Of a DNA stretch of 64,000 nt, positions 8,202-18,157 are shown in pieces; the stretch's first letter is position 1, and each line of letters opens with the position of its first letter. The DNA is from a bacterium M00.F.Ca.ET.205.01.1.1 (lineage in GTDB: Bacteria; Pseudomonadota; Alphaproteobacteria; Rhizobiales; Rhizobiaceae). A program made the translations under genes and the position numbers. The notes under the pieces were generated by a model that worked only from the letters and a program-made list of their open reading frames with translations, did no database searches and was not told the origin of the DNA. The stretch spans positions 1 to 64,000 of the forward strand of contig SRUQ01000003.1 in assembly GCA_004791255.1 (NCBI GenBank), given 5' to 3'.

Positions 8202-11200
8202 ATGCCTCAGATCCGCACCCTCTTCGATACAGGCAAGGACATCCATCGCACCATCGAGAAGGTTATCACCTATCAGGCCTCCCAAGAGCAGCGCCTGCAG
8301 GCGGAGATCTCTGAATACATCGTCACTGAAAGCATAGAGCAGCAGCTGGAGCAGCTCTTGGAAAAGATGCAGGCAGCGATGGAAGCCGGCTCCAGCCACG
8401 AGATCGGCGTGTGGGTTTCCGGCTTCTATGGTTCGGGCAAGAGCTCCTTCACGAAGTACTTCGGCCTGGCCTTTGATGAACGTGTCGCGATAGGCGGAAA
8501 ACCCTTTCTGCGGTACCTGCAAGACAGGCTCCATCGCCCGACAACCAAAGCCCTGCTATCGAAGCTCGTGGCGAGTTTCCCGGCCGCGGTCGTCATGCTC
8601 GACCTAGCGAGCGAGCAGATCGCGGGCGCTTCCCTGGCGGAGGTTTCCACCGTCCTCTACTACAAAGTCCTCCAATATGCCGGCTATTCCCGGAACCTCA
8701 AAGTCGCCGCTCTTGAACGCCGACTCCGTAAGGAAGGCCGATATTCGGAGTTTGAGCAGGCGTTCAGCGACGAAACCGGCGAGGAATGGGCCAACTACAG
8801 GAACGATGAGTTGGTTGTGGACAGCGTCGTTCCTCGGATCGCCCACAAGCTGTACCCCAACCTCTTCCGCACGGAGCAGACATTCACCACTGCCACCAGC
8901 GATACCATCTATCTGATGGACGACCGAGTTCAGGAGATGATCGACGTCGTGCGCGAAGCGTCGGGAAAAGAACACATCATCTTCGTTATCGACGAAATTG
9001 GCCAGTACGTAGGCAGCCAGCAGACCAAGATCCTCGATCTGCAAGGCCTAGCCCAGAACCTGAAGGACCTGGGTGGCGGAAAGGTGTGGATTGTCGGCAC
9101 GGCGCAGCAGACACTAACCGAAGACGACCCCAGAGCGGCGATCAACTCGCCCGAGCTTTACAAGCTGAAGGATCGCTTCCCCATCACGGTCGCGCTTGAG
9201 TCGAGCGACATTAAAGAAATCTGCATACGTCGCCTCCTGGGTAAGTCTTCAGCAGGTACAACAGAGCTTGGCGTCCTATTTGACCGCCATGGGCAGGCAC
9301 TCCGCCAGCATACCAAGCTGATAGATGCCAAGTTCTATGACTCCGGCTTCGATCGAGAAACCTTCACGAACCTCTACCCCTTCCTGCCGGCCCATTTCGA
9401 CATTTTAATGCACTTGCTCGGCGCCCTTGCCAAGTCGACCGGCGGCATCGGTCTCCGATCGGCGATCAAAGTCATCCAAGACATCCTGGTCGAGGGAGCC
9501 GGGTCGCTGAAGCCCGTGGCGGACCGAGAAGTCGGATGGCTCGCCACTACGGTAACGCTCTACGATGCTCTGGACAAGGACATCCGGCGTGCCTTCCCGT
9601 CGGTCCACCAAGCCGTCGAGAAGGTCCTCATTCGCTTTTCCGATGACGAGTTTTCCCAGGGTGTGGGCAAGACCGTCGCAATTCTCCAGATACTCAGCAA
9701 TCTGCCGGTGACGATGGAAAACGTCGCCGCGCTGATGCAGCCTGCGATCGCCGCCGCTTCATTGGCGGACAAGGTAAAGGAGGCAGTAGACCGGCTGCTC
9801 AAAGACCCTATCGTCCCCCTGGGTGAGAAGGACGGCTCGCTCCGGTTTTTCAGCGAGAAACTAAACGACGTGGAGCAGGAACGGGCCCAGCTTGTTCCTC
9901 GCTCGCCCGATCTTCGGCGAGTCTTCAACGAGGCCCTAAAAGAGATATTCGAGCCGCTACCTAGTGTCAGGCTCCACGGATCGTTGTCGGTGACAACGGG
10001 GCTCAAACATCTGTCCGGCGGCCAGCAAACCTCCCTGGCCGGGGAACGGGAAACGGTCCAGACCGCCGTGTCGTTCGCTGATCCGACCGACTACGATGGA
10101 GAAAAAGGGCGCCTCACTAACGAGTCACGACACAAGTCGTCTGAAAGCTTGATCTACCTGCTTGCCAGACGATCCCATGAGGCCGACGACCTTGTCGCGG
10201 AAATTTGCCGCTGCCAACGCATCGCCGAATTGCACCGGCACGACCCAGATCAGGAGGTCAAAGAATACTGCCAAAGCCAGATCGATCGCGCGTCTCGTTT
10301 GACCTCTGAGCTTGCCCAAAAAGTCATTCGCGGGCTAACGAATGGATCCTTTGTATTTCGCGGTAAGGTGACGGCGGTAGACAGTCTTGACCCGTCCCTT
10401 GTCCCTGCATGCAAGAAGCATTTGGCGGAAGTGGCGGAGCGCGTGTTCGACCGTTATCAGGAAGCACCTGAGCGCGTCGGGACGGATCTCGCGGAAAAAT
10501 TCCTCCGTCTGCCGAACCTGAGGGCGGTCACATCGCAGATCGACCCTCTTGGCTTGGTCCATGTCATAGGCGGCAATCCAACCATCAAGACCGATCATAA
10601 GGGCCTCGTCAGCATCAAGGACTACATCGAGCGAAACGGCACGGTGGAAGGTAAGAAGCTGCTGGATGTCTTCTCAGATGCGCCCTTCGGCTGGTCACCT
10701 GACACCGTTCGCTACATGGTCGCCGCCCTCCTTATCGCAGGCGAGATGAAGTTGAAGGTTTCGGGCCGAGAAGTCACGGTGACAGGCCAGCAGGCCATAG
10801 AGGCGCTTAAGACCAATAATATGTTCAAGTCTGTCGGCGTGGCGTTGCGCAACGATCGACCCTCGATGGACGTTCTGGCTCGGGCTGCGCAGCGCCTGAC
10901 CGACCTCTCCGGCGAGTCGGTTGTTCCGCTCGAGGAAGACATCGGCAAGGCAGCCCAGAAGCTCCTTCCATCACTGCAACATAAGCTTGCTCCACTAGAG
11001 GAACGGCTTCTGGCACTTGGCCTGGCCGGAGTGGAGACGGCGCGATCGGCAAACCGGCAGATAACCGACATGCTGCTCTCCGACGCTTCGGACGCCCCAC
11101 AACGGTTCGGCGCGGAACAGTCGCCGCTTTATGAGGGATTGAAATGGGCCCTAGCCGCCAAGCTGGCCTTCGACCAAGGCATTGTGGAGACGATCAAGTC

Positions 11201-11837
11201 TCTTCGTGAACTGGAGCGCGGTATCGACGAGCTGCCTGGAACCGGCATCCCGAAAGAGCTTCGCGATGCAGCCCGCGAGGACCTTGATACCGTCGCTGAC
11301 ATGTTGGCTCAGGATGATTTCTTCAAGCGCAAGGCCGACCTCAGCACCCGCAGAACCGCCATCGAGGCCCGCGTGGCCGACGCGGTCAAAGCGATGAAGG
11401 CCTCTCAGGAGGCCCGCATCCGAGCCGCCGAGAACGAATTGTCTCTGCTCCCCGAATGGTTCGACCTAACCGCTGAGGAGCAATCCGGAACGCTTGCGGA
11501 CATTCAGGCGCTGGCCATCGCGGCCAGTCCGGATATCATCGGGCTCAAACGGCTCGTGTCACGGCAATTCGATATTGACAGCGTTATTGCTGAGACAAAG
11601 GCCAAGGTCATTCAAGAAGGGAAGTCCCGCCGCCAGGCCGCGAAGTCCGCTTCTTTCCAGCAAGGTGGCTCGTCTAGTTTCCGGGAAAAAGGGCTGATGC
11701 AGGTGACTGTTCCTGCGCGCATTGCGACCTTAGCTGAGTTGGATGATTTGATTAGAGCCTTGTCTGACCTGCGTCGCGAAATAGCGGAAAACGAAATCGA
11801 CCTTGTTGTCGCGAAGGACGGACCTCATGGCCTTTGA
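8202..11837 (+). CDS. brxC: BrxC, BREX P-loop ATPase
   Basis: A 1211-aa protein, the expected size for BrxC/PglY. A Walker A motif GFYGSGKSS lies at residues 74-82 and a Walker B (IIFVIDEIG) at about 260. The C-terminal third contains long helical, coiled-coil-prone stretches (EARIRAAENELSLLPEWF; AKVIQEGKSRRQAAKS). ATG 8202, with GGAAA upstream, is chosen over TTG 8187. BrxC is the large AAA+-type ATPase of BREX and is required for both host methylation and phage exclusion in studied type 1 systems. Its end overlaps pglX by 11 bp. The reading frame is intact. Confidence 0.92.
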   Translation: MPQIRTLFDTGKDIHRTIEKVITYQASQEQRLQAEISEYIVTESIEQQLEQLLEKMQAAMEAGSSHEIGVWVSGFYGSGKSSFTKYFGLAFDERVAIGGKPFLRYLQDRLHRPTTKALLSKLVASFPAAVVMLDLASEQIAGASLAEVSTVLYYKVLQYAGYSRNLKVAALERRLRKEGRYSEFEQAFSDETGEEWANYRNDELVVDSVVPRIAHKLYPNLFRTEQTFTTATSDTIYLMDDRVQEMIDVVREASGKEHIIFVIDEIGQYVGSQQTKILDLQGLAQNLKDLGGGKVWIVGTAQQTLTEDDPRAAINSPELYKLKDRFPITVALESSDIKEICIRRLLGKSSAGTTELGVLFDRHGQALRQHTKLIDAKFYDSGFDRETFTNLYPFLPAHFDILMHLLGALAKSTGGIGLRSAIKVIQDILVEGAGSLKPVADREVGWLATTVTLYDALDKDIRRAFPSVHQAVEKVLIRFSDDEFSQGVGKTVAILQILSNLPVTMENVAALMQPAIAAASLADKVKEAVDRLLKDPIVPLGEKDGSLRFFSEKLNDVEQERAQLVPRSPDLRRVFNEALKEIFEPLPSVRLHGSLSVTTGLKHLSGGQQTSLAGERETVQTAVSFADPTDYDGEKGRLTNESRHKSSESLIYLLARRSHEADDLVAEICRCQRIAELHRHDPDQEVKEYCQSQIDRASRLTSELAQKVIRGLTNGSFVFRGKVTAVDSLDPSLVPACKKHLAEVAERVFDRYQEAPERVGTDLAEKFLRLPNLRAVTSQIDPLGLVHVIGGNPTIKTDHKGLVSIKDYIERNGTVEGKKLLDVFSDAPFGWSPDTVRYMVAALLIAGEMKLKVSGREVTVTGQQAIEALKTNNMFKSVGVALRNDRPSMDVLARAAQRLTDLSGESVVPLEEDIGKAAQKLLPSLQHKLAPLEERLLALGLAGVETARSANRQITDMLLSDASDAPQRFGAEQSPLYEGLKWALAAKLAFDQGIVETIKSLRELERGIDELPGTGIPKELRDAAREDLDTVADMLAQDDFFKRKADLSTRRTAIEARVADAVKAMKASQEARIRAAENELSLLPEWFDLTAEEQSGTLADIQALAIAASPDIIGLKRLVSRQFDIDSVIAETKAKVIQEGKSRRQAAKSASFQQGGSSSFREKGLMQVTVPARIATLAELDDLIRALSDLRREIAENEIDLVVAKDGPHGL

Positions 11838-13722
11838 CGACAAGACACGCGGTCGGTTGCAGCGCTTCGTGACCGATGCGCGATCCGTCCTCTTTGGCGA
11901 GTTCGCGCAGCAGTTCCAACAGGACTATGGCCTCGATCCACAGTCGGGCACGGTCGCCAGCCTTGACAGCCTTGGGCACCTGGATGACCGGCGGCTAGAA
12001 ACGGCGCGTATCCTGCGCGAGATCCTAGACCACTATCTCGCCTCCTCGCCCGAACGGGGCGAGGATGCCCGCAAGGTCGCCCTTGACCGGATGGTGCGTG
12101 AGCAGGCCTTCACCACGCTGAACCGGCTCGTTGCGCTGCGGATGATGGAGGCTCGTGGGCTGCTCATCGAGTCTGTCGCCAAAGGCTATCAGTCCAAGGG
12201 CTTCCAGCTCTACCAGCGCGTCGCGAGCACGGCGCTCGGTGAAACCGGTGACGCCTACCGCGTGTTTCTGATAAGCCTGTTCGACAACTACCGGGCCGAA
12301 CTCCCCGCCCTTTTCGACCGATACGCACCAACGGGCCGCCTTTTCCCTCGGGAGCCCGCATTTCTTGCGCTGCTTGAGCTGATTAACGCCACGGATATCG
12401 AGCCGCTGTGGGGCGAGGATGAGACGATCGGCTGGATCTACCAGTATTTCAATTCGAAGGAAGAGCGCAAAGCAATGCGCGAGGCGTCCCAGGCACCCCG
12501 CAGCAGCCGGGAGCTCGCCGTCCGCAACCAGTTCTTCACGCCGCGCTATGTCGTGGAGTTTCTGGTCGACAACACGCTAGGACGGCTCTGGTTCAATTGG
12601 ACGGGTGGCCGGACCTCGCTGCGCGATCGCTGCCAGTATCTGCTGATAAAGCAGGATGAGGCACCCGTGCCGCTCCGCCGTCTGCGCGACCCTCGCACGA
12701 TCAAGCTGCTTGATCCGGCCTGCGGCTCGATGCATTTCGGGCTTTATGCGTTCGACCTGTTCCAGGAAATCTACCTCGAGGCCTGGGATTGGGAAGAGGC
12801 GCATGGCCCAGGCGCGCTGGATACCGAGAGTGGCGGCGATTTTGATCTCGGGCCGCTGAGCCGGACTTATGCGGATAAGGACGCCTTCCTACGCGACGTG
12901 CCGCGGCTGATCATCGAGCGAAACATCTATGGCGTCGATATCGACCCGCGGGCGGCGCAGATCGCCTCGCTGGCGCTTTGGCTGCGCGCGCAGCGGGCTT
13001 GGCACGATGCGGGGGTCCGAGCGCAGGACCGGCCGCAGATCGGTCGGGGTCAGGTCGTTGCCGCCGTGGCGCCCCCGGCCGAGGTGGACCTGCGCAAACG
13101 ACTCATGGATGAGCTCGACCCCCTAGATGCCGAACTTTTCGAGCAGACGCTGTTCATGCTCAAGGGCCTACCCGAGCTTGGTGCGCTGCTGCAGGTCGAA
13201 AAGGAACTGCCCGCGCTGATCCGCATGGTCTTTGGGGAGCATGGCGCCCTGTTCCGCTCCGAGGATATGGCGCAGTGGCAGAAGGCCGAGGCTCGACTGC
13301 GGGAGGCGCTGATCGACTATGCTCGCGCGGCACGATCCACATATCAGGGGCGACTTTTCGTCGAAGATGCCCTTCAGGGTTTACGGCTAGTCGACCACTG
13401 CCGAGAGGTGTTTGACGTGGTAGTGATGAACCCTCCATTCGGTGCATTGTCGGAAGGGACAAAGACACAATTGGCCAAAGCGTATCCGCGAAGCAAAAAC
13501 GACTTACTGGCAATCTTTGTCGAACGCGGCTTGGCACTACTGCGGCCGGCCGGCCGGCTTGGCGCGATTACTTCACGTACCTGTTTCTTCCTCTCCAGTT
13601 TCCAGAAATGGCGTGAAGAGGTGCTGTTAGGGGTCGGCCGCCCGGAGGTCATGGCCGATTTAGGCCTTGGGGTAATGGATGACGCTCTTGTTGAAGCTGC
13701 CGCGTACGTGTTGGAGAAATAG
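11827..13722 (+). CDS. pglX: PglX N-terminal half: BREX adenine methyltransferase domain
   Basis: A 631-aa ORF covering the N-terminal domain and the N6-adenine methyltransferase domain of PglX (BrxX). The SAM-binding motif LLDPACGSMHFG is at about residue 295 and the catalytic NPPF at about 535. ATG 11827 lies inside the end of brxC and has an AAGGACGGA ribosome-binding site. Intact PglX is normally a single chain of about 1,200 residues. Here the frame stops at TAG 13720-13722 after EAAAYVLEK, a point where intact homologues continue, and the rest is encoded one base back in the next ORF. This could be an inactivating frameshift, a programmed -1 shift, or a genuine split protein. BREX modification methylates host DNA, so loss of PglX would matter. 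Confidence 0.88.
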   Translation: MAFDDKTRGRLQRFVTDARSVLFGEFAQQFQQDYGLDPQSGTVASLDSLGHLDDRRLETARILREILDHYLASSPERGEDARKVALDRMVREQAFTTLNRLVALRMMEARGLLIESVAKGYQSKGFQLYQRVASTALGETGDAYRVFLISLFDNYRAELPALFDRYAPTGRLFPREPAFLALLELINATDIEPLWGEDETIGWIYQYFNSKEERKAMREASQAPRSSRELAVRNQFFTPRYVVEFLVDNTLGRLWFNWTGGRTSLRDRCQYLLIKQDEAPVPLRRLRDPRTIKLLDPACGSMHFGLYAFDLFQEIYLEAWDWEEAHGPGALDTESGGDFDLGPLSRTYADKDAFLRDVPRLIIERNIYGVDIDPRAAQIASLALWLRAQRAWHDAGVRAQDRPQIGRGQVVAAVAPPAEVDLRKRLMDELDPLDAELFEQTLFMLKGLPELGALLQVEKELPALIRMVFGEHGALFRSEDMAQWQKAEARLREALIDYARAARSTYQGRLFVEDALQGLRLVDHCREVFDVVVMNPPFGALSEGTKTQLAKAYPRSKNDLLAIFVERGLALLRPAGRLGAITSRTCFFLSSFQKWREEVLLGVGRPEVMADLGLGVMDDALVEAAAYVLEK

Positions 13723-15632
13723 TGGTGACGACGTTTCTTCGCTTACTGGCCGATCCAGACAAAGCAGGCAACTTGCTTGCAAGCTGCATTTCCCTGCGTC
13801 TTGGCGTCGACGATGAACGTGTTTTCGAGGTAGAGCCCTCGGCGTTTAAGAAAGTCCCAGGCGCTCCTTTCGCCTACTGGGCGAGCGAGAAGGTACGATC
13901 TGTTTTCAAGACCATTCCGGCATTTGAATCGAGCGGCCGATCTGCGCGACAGGGACTGGCCACCGCTGAAGACTTCCGATTCTTACGTTTGTCCTGGGAG
14001 GTCAAAGAGGGAGTTGAGCGGTGGGTAGGGTTTGCGAAGGGAGGCTCCTACACTCCATTCTACGCAGATATATACCTTTGCGTAAATTGGATGAATGGCG
14101 GAGCCGAGCTCAGGGTTTTTGCGGGCAGCGTAATTAGAAACCCAGATTACTATCTTCGCCCAGGCATAACTTGGTCGCTTAGAACCAAAAGCCGGTTGTC
14201 GATGAGGGCTTTGCCAAAAGACTGCATATATTCCCACAAAGGACCTGCCGCATTTCTTGAATGCGACGCGTCGGAAGAGATCCTGGCGCTCATATCGATT
14301 TCATCTAGCTCATCGTTCTACAGTCTAGTCGAGCTCCAACTCGCGGCTGCGGACCTTCGCGCTGGTGGTGCGGCTCACTCATTTGAAGTCGGCGTGATAC
14401 AGAAAACGCCCGCTCCCTATCTAGGTAATGAAGAAAAAGTATTGCTCGCCGCATTGGCTCGCAGGGCGTGGTCACTGAGGCGCACCCTCGACACCATCGA
14501 AGAAACGTCCCACGCCTTCCACTTGCCGGCCGCTCTGCGCAGCCGCCTGGGTGACTACGACCCGCCCGCAATCGACGTTGAGTTGTCGGGACTGCAGGCC
14601 GAGATCGACGCCATCGCGTTCGACCTCTACGGATTTGACGAAGCGGATCGCGCCGCAGCGTTAAGGTCAGCCGGCATGGTTGACGAGGATGTCAGTGACG
14701 GAGCCGAGGCCCCAGACGACAGCGAAGACAATGGCAGCGCGACCCCTCTCGACCAGACAGCCGGCTTGTTGAGCTGGGCGGTCGGCGTGGCCTTCGGCCG
14801 CTTCGATTGGCGTCTGGCAACTGGCGAGCGTGCCCCACCGCCCGAGCCGGAACCCTTCGACCCACTGCCTGCGAAAAGCCCTGGCATGTTGCCTGATGGT
14901 GCGGCATCGTTCCACAGCCATGTCGGAATTCTGGTGGACGACCAGGGCCACCCGCATGATCTACTCCGGCTTAGCGAAGAAGTTCTCGCGCGCGTCGACG
15001 CTCCGGTGCCGGCCGACATACGCTCTTGGCTGCAACGCGATTTCTTCCCCCTCCACCTGAAGCAATACAGCAAAAGCCGCCGCAAGGCCCCGATTTACTG
15101 GCCGCTCTCGACCGCATCGGGGGATTACACCCTCTGGCTCTACTACCCTAGCCTGACTGCCCAGACGCTCTACACAGCCGTTAACGATTTCATCGAAGGA
15201 CCCAATGGAAAGCTGAGCCAGGTCCGCAGAGACATAGCCAGCCTTCGTGACAAGGGCAGTGCCCGCTCGCGTGACGACGACCGGGTGTTGGAGACGCTAC
15301 AGTCCCTAGAGCTCGAACTGAGTGAGTTGCGTGATCTGGTGTTGCAAATCGCCCCGACCTATTGCCCGAACCATGACGACGGCGTCCAGATCACTGCTGC
15401 GCCGCTGTGGGAGCTGTTTCGCAACAAGCCGTTGCAGAAGGTGCTGAAAGAGACCTGGGCCAAGCTGAAGAAGGGTGACTACGACTGGGCGCATCTGGCT
15501 ATGGCTTATTGGCCCGAGCGCGTGCGCGAGAAGTGCAAGACCGACAAGTCGCTCGCCATCGCCCACGATCTGGAGCACCTCTACGTCGAACCAAAACCCA
15601 AGGCCCGCGGTAAGAAGAATATCAACTCATGA
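13722..15632 (+). CDS. pglX: PglX C-terminal half: target-recognition and C-terminal domains
   Basis: A 636-aa ORF starting at GTG 13722, whose G is the last base of the upstream TAG (TAGTG). GGAG at 13713-13716 stands five bases before the GTG, so independent initiation is possible. The start TTFLRLLADPDKAGNLL continues the PglX fold where the first ORF stops, and residues to the end match the target-recognition and C-terminal part (KAPIYWPLSTASGDYTLWLY; WAHLAMAYWPERVREKC). The first part is AT-rich (14041-14100 is 45% GC by hand count) and later parts are not (14521-14580 is 70%). This fits exchange of the specificity region by recombination. The stop overlaps the pglZ start (ATGA). Confidence 0.85.
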   Translation: MVTTFLRLLADPDKAGNLLASCISLRLGVDDERVFEVEPSAFKKVPGAPFAYWASEKVRSVFKTIPAFESSGRSARQGLATAEDFRFLRLSWEVKEGVERWVGFAKGGSYTPFYADIYLCVNWMNGGAELRVFAGSVIRNPDYYLRPGITWSLRTKSRLSMRALPKDCIYSHKGPAAFLECDASEEILALISISSSSSFYSLVELQLAAADLRAGGAAHSFEVGVIQKTPAPYLGNEEKVLLAALARRAWSLRRTLDTIEETSHAFHLPAALRSRLGDYDPPAIDVELSGLQAEIDAIAFDLYGFDEADRAAALRSAGMVDEDVSDGAEAPDDSEDNGSATPLDQTAGLLSWAVGVAFGRFDWRLATGERAPPPEPEPFDPLPAKSPGMLPDGAASFHSHVGILVDDQGHPHDLLRLSEEVLARVDAPVPADIRSWLQRDFFPLHLKQYSKSRRKAPIYWPLSTASGDYTLWLYYPSLTAQTLYTAVNDFIEGPNGKLSQVRRDIASLRDKGSARSRDDDRVLETLQSLELELSELRDLVLQIAPTYCPNHDDGVQITAAPLWELFRNKPLQKVLKETWAKLKKGDYDWAHLAMAYWPERVREKCKTDKSLAIAHDLEHLYVEPKPKARGKKNINS

Positions 15633-18157
15633 CAATTGCAGGCTTTATTCGAGAAGAAATTTTCCTCCCCCGGTTGAGGAAGGCTTCGGTCCTGGTGGTC
15701 TACGATCCGGGCAGACGGTACCGCGAAATCTGCGAATCGTTGGCTGATGAAGGCACCGCGGTCATTGATGCCAGCACAAGCAGCATCGAGGCGCGGGAGG
15801 CCGCCATGCTGGCGCTGGCCTCGCTGGGGCAGCCAGGGCGATCGAGAACCCTCTTAGTGTACGTGCCTGCCAAATGCCCGGTCACCGACGAGGAACGGCA
15901 AACGGATCCCTACGCGGTCTACGCAGCCTGCGGAGCCATTTTCCCTGATGGAGATGGCGACGGGTATGAGAGCATCTGTCTAAAAGCCAAACCCGATCAG
16001 GCTACAGAGATTCGCCGGATGTTCGCTGAGAACTCTTCTCCGTCATTCGCGCTGATCGACAATGTCGGCGGAGGTCTTTCCTGGCCCACACTCAGGACAC
16101 ATCTGCACGCGGAGTCCGCACGCGAGATCATTCTTGCTCTCCTCGTACCAACCCCAAAGCAGGTGGAGGCAATGAGGACGGGCGACGGATGGGCACCCGA
16201 GGCAAGAGCCCTACTGGAGAAGTCGTTGGGCCTCAAGTTGATGACAAAGGCCAAGACTCTTTCGCCGATAGCCGACGAACTATGGCGCTTCCTGCTTTTC
16301 AGCGAGTTCGCCTTCGACCTTCCCGTTGCGCTGCCTGGCGCTCTGTCCAACGTCCCGAAGGCCACAGAGGCGGCCCGCCCCCTGGTAGAGCATCTTTGCG
16401 ACACTCTTCGCAACGGCGCTTCGAGCCGGAACGAATACATCGCCCGCGCCGAGGCGGTGGAGGACGATCTAAATCTGCCGGAGGTCTGCACGGGCATTGT
16501 CGACCTGGGCATGCGTGACACGTTCCCCTTCGAAGAGCGGACTTTCCTGGCGGGCGCTGTGAATGCGCTCGTCACCGAGGACATCGACGGTGCCAAGGGT
16601 ATTGTCTCCCGCCATGCCAGCTCTGTGTGGAGAAGCAAGGGCGAGAGCCAGGCACAATGGGGGTTGATCGAGACCGGCCTCAGGCTGGTTGAGGGATGTG
16701 AAGATGCTGACCGCGAACTGGCGGAGAACGCCCGCAGTCTCGACATGCTGATAGGCCATTATTCGACATCGCTGCGGGAAGTTGACCGACTGCATCGGGA
16801 GTTCGAGCAGGCTGTTGCAGACTACATACCCTCAGACGCCTCTCTTTCGGCCGCGGTAGATCATTGCCGCAGGCGGTACGCGAAACTGATTGAGAAGGTG
16901 CAATCGCTATTTTCCAGACAAATCGAGACGAGTGGCTGGCCCCCGCCGGGGCGCTTATCCAACCGTGATGTCTTCGACACCGTGGTCGAGCCGATGCTCA
17001 AAGAAAGCGGCCGCAGGGTGGCTCTGATCATGGTGGACGCGCTGCGATACGAGCTCGGCGTTGCCCTACACAAACAGTTGGCGGAGACTGAGCAAGCCGA
17101 GATCAAGGCTGTTTGCGCGCAACTTCCCACCGTCACGCCGGTCGGCATGGCCTCGCTTCTGCCAGGCGCGGGCACGGGGCTTCGGCTGGTTAAGGATGGA
17201 GACGGGTTTTACGTTGCCCTCAATGAAAGCAAGATGGCTTCAGTGGCCAACCGCATGGAGGTGATGCGCGCCCGCTTCGGTGACAGGTTTAGGGAAACAC
17301 AACTGAGCGCGTTCATCAGGTCCAAAGGCGAGCTGCCGAAATCAGTCGAACTCCTCGTGCTTCGCACCGTCGACATTGATACCCACCTAGAGAATGCCCC
17401 GTCGGAGACGCTCACGACGCTCAACCTCATCCATCAGTCCCTTAAGGCCATCCGCCAAGCGGTGCACAAGCTCAAGAATGAGCATTTCTCGGATGTGATC
17501 GTCGCTACCGACCATGGCTTCATGCTGAATGCTCATGCCGAGGCTGGCGACGTCTGCTCGAAGCCTCCGGGCTCGTGGACCGTAGTCCATGAGCGCGCCC
17601 TTCTGGGCGAGGGCCAATCAGATGCCGCCAACTTTGTTCTCCCAGCCGAAAAGGCGGGCGTACGGGGAGACTTTGCCAAATTGGGGGGGCCAAGGAGTCT
17701 GGCGCCTTACCGGAAGGGATTACTCTATTTCCACGGGGGTGCATCGCTTCAGGAGGCAGTGGTTCCCTTGATCACTATCCGCCTCAAGCAGGTCAAGCAG
17801 CCACGGATCGCTGCGGCCAAGGTCGTGCTGTCTTACAAGAACGGCGCGAAGCGGGTCACCACACGGCTGCCGGTGGTCGACCTGGCGGTCGAAGGCGAGA
17901 ACATGTTCTCGCTGGACGAGACCTTCGAGATACTCCTTGAGGCACATGACAAGAAGGGAGAGGTCGTTGGAGAAGCGAAGCGAGGTGGTCTTGCCGACGT
18001 CGCGACTGGCATCATTACAGCCAAGCCTGGTGTCAAGATCCAGGTTACGGTCAAGATGGCAATGGAGTTCGAAGGTAAGTTCGTCCTGAAGGCACTCAAT
18101 CCGGTGACGTTGGCGCAGTATGCCTCGCTCGAACTGGAGACCGACTATGCAGTCTGA
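15629..18157 (+). CDS. pglZ: PglZ, BREX alkaline-phosphatase-fold protein
   Basis: An 842-aa protein with the PglZ domain (alkaline phosphatase superfamily). The metal-binding IMVDALRYE lies at about residue 465 and VATDHGF at about 625, with TVTPVGMASLLPG and RGDFAKLGG between and after them. This domain defines the BREX/Pgl families. Related PglZ proteins have shown metal-dependent phosphodiesterase or nuclease activity, and PglZ is essential for BREX function. The N-terminal half (about 1-450) is a mixed helical region typical of type 1 PglZ. ATG 15629 overlaps the pglX stop, and the end overlaps brxL by 11 bp. No truncation is seen. Confidence 0.92.
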   Translation: MTIAGFIREEIFLPRLRKASVLVVYDPGRRYREICESLADEGTAVIDASTSSIEAREAAMLALASLGQPGRSRTLLVYVPAKCPVTDEERQTDPYAVYAACGAIFPDGDGDGYESICLKAKPDQATEIRRMFAENSSPSFALIDNVGGGLSWPTLRTHLHAESAREIILALLVPTPKQVEAMRTGDGWAPEARALLEKSLGLKLMTKAKTLSPIADELWRFLLFSEFAFDLPVALPGALSNVPKATEAARPLVEHLCDTLRNGASSRNEYIARAEAVEDDLNLPEVCTGIVDLGMRDTFPFEERTFLAGAVNALVTEDIDGAKGIVSRHASSVWRSKGESQAQWGLIETGLRLVEGCEDADRELAENARSLDMLIGHYSTSLREVDRLHREFEQAVADYIPSDASLSAAVDHCRRRYAKLIEKVQSLFSRQIETSGWPPPGRLSNRDVFDTVVEPMLKESGRRVALIMVDALRYELGVALHKQLAETEQAEIKAVCAQLPTVTPVGMASLLPGAGTGLRLVKDGDGFYVALNESKMASVANRMEVMRARFGDRFRETQLSAFIRSKGELPKSVELLVLRTVDIDTHLENAPSETLTTLNLIHQSLKAIRQAVHKLKNEHFSDVIVATDHGFMLNAHAEAGDVCSKPPGSWTVVHERALLGEGQSDAANFVLPAEKAGVRGDFAKLGGPRSLAPYRKGLLYFHGGASLQEAVVPLITIRLKQVKQPRIAAAKVVLSYKNGAKRVTTRLPVVDLAVEGENMFSLDETFEILLEAHDKKGEVVGEAKRGGLADVATGIITAKPGVKIQVTVKMAMEFEGKFVLKALNPVTLAQYASLELETDYAV

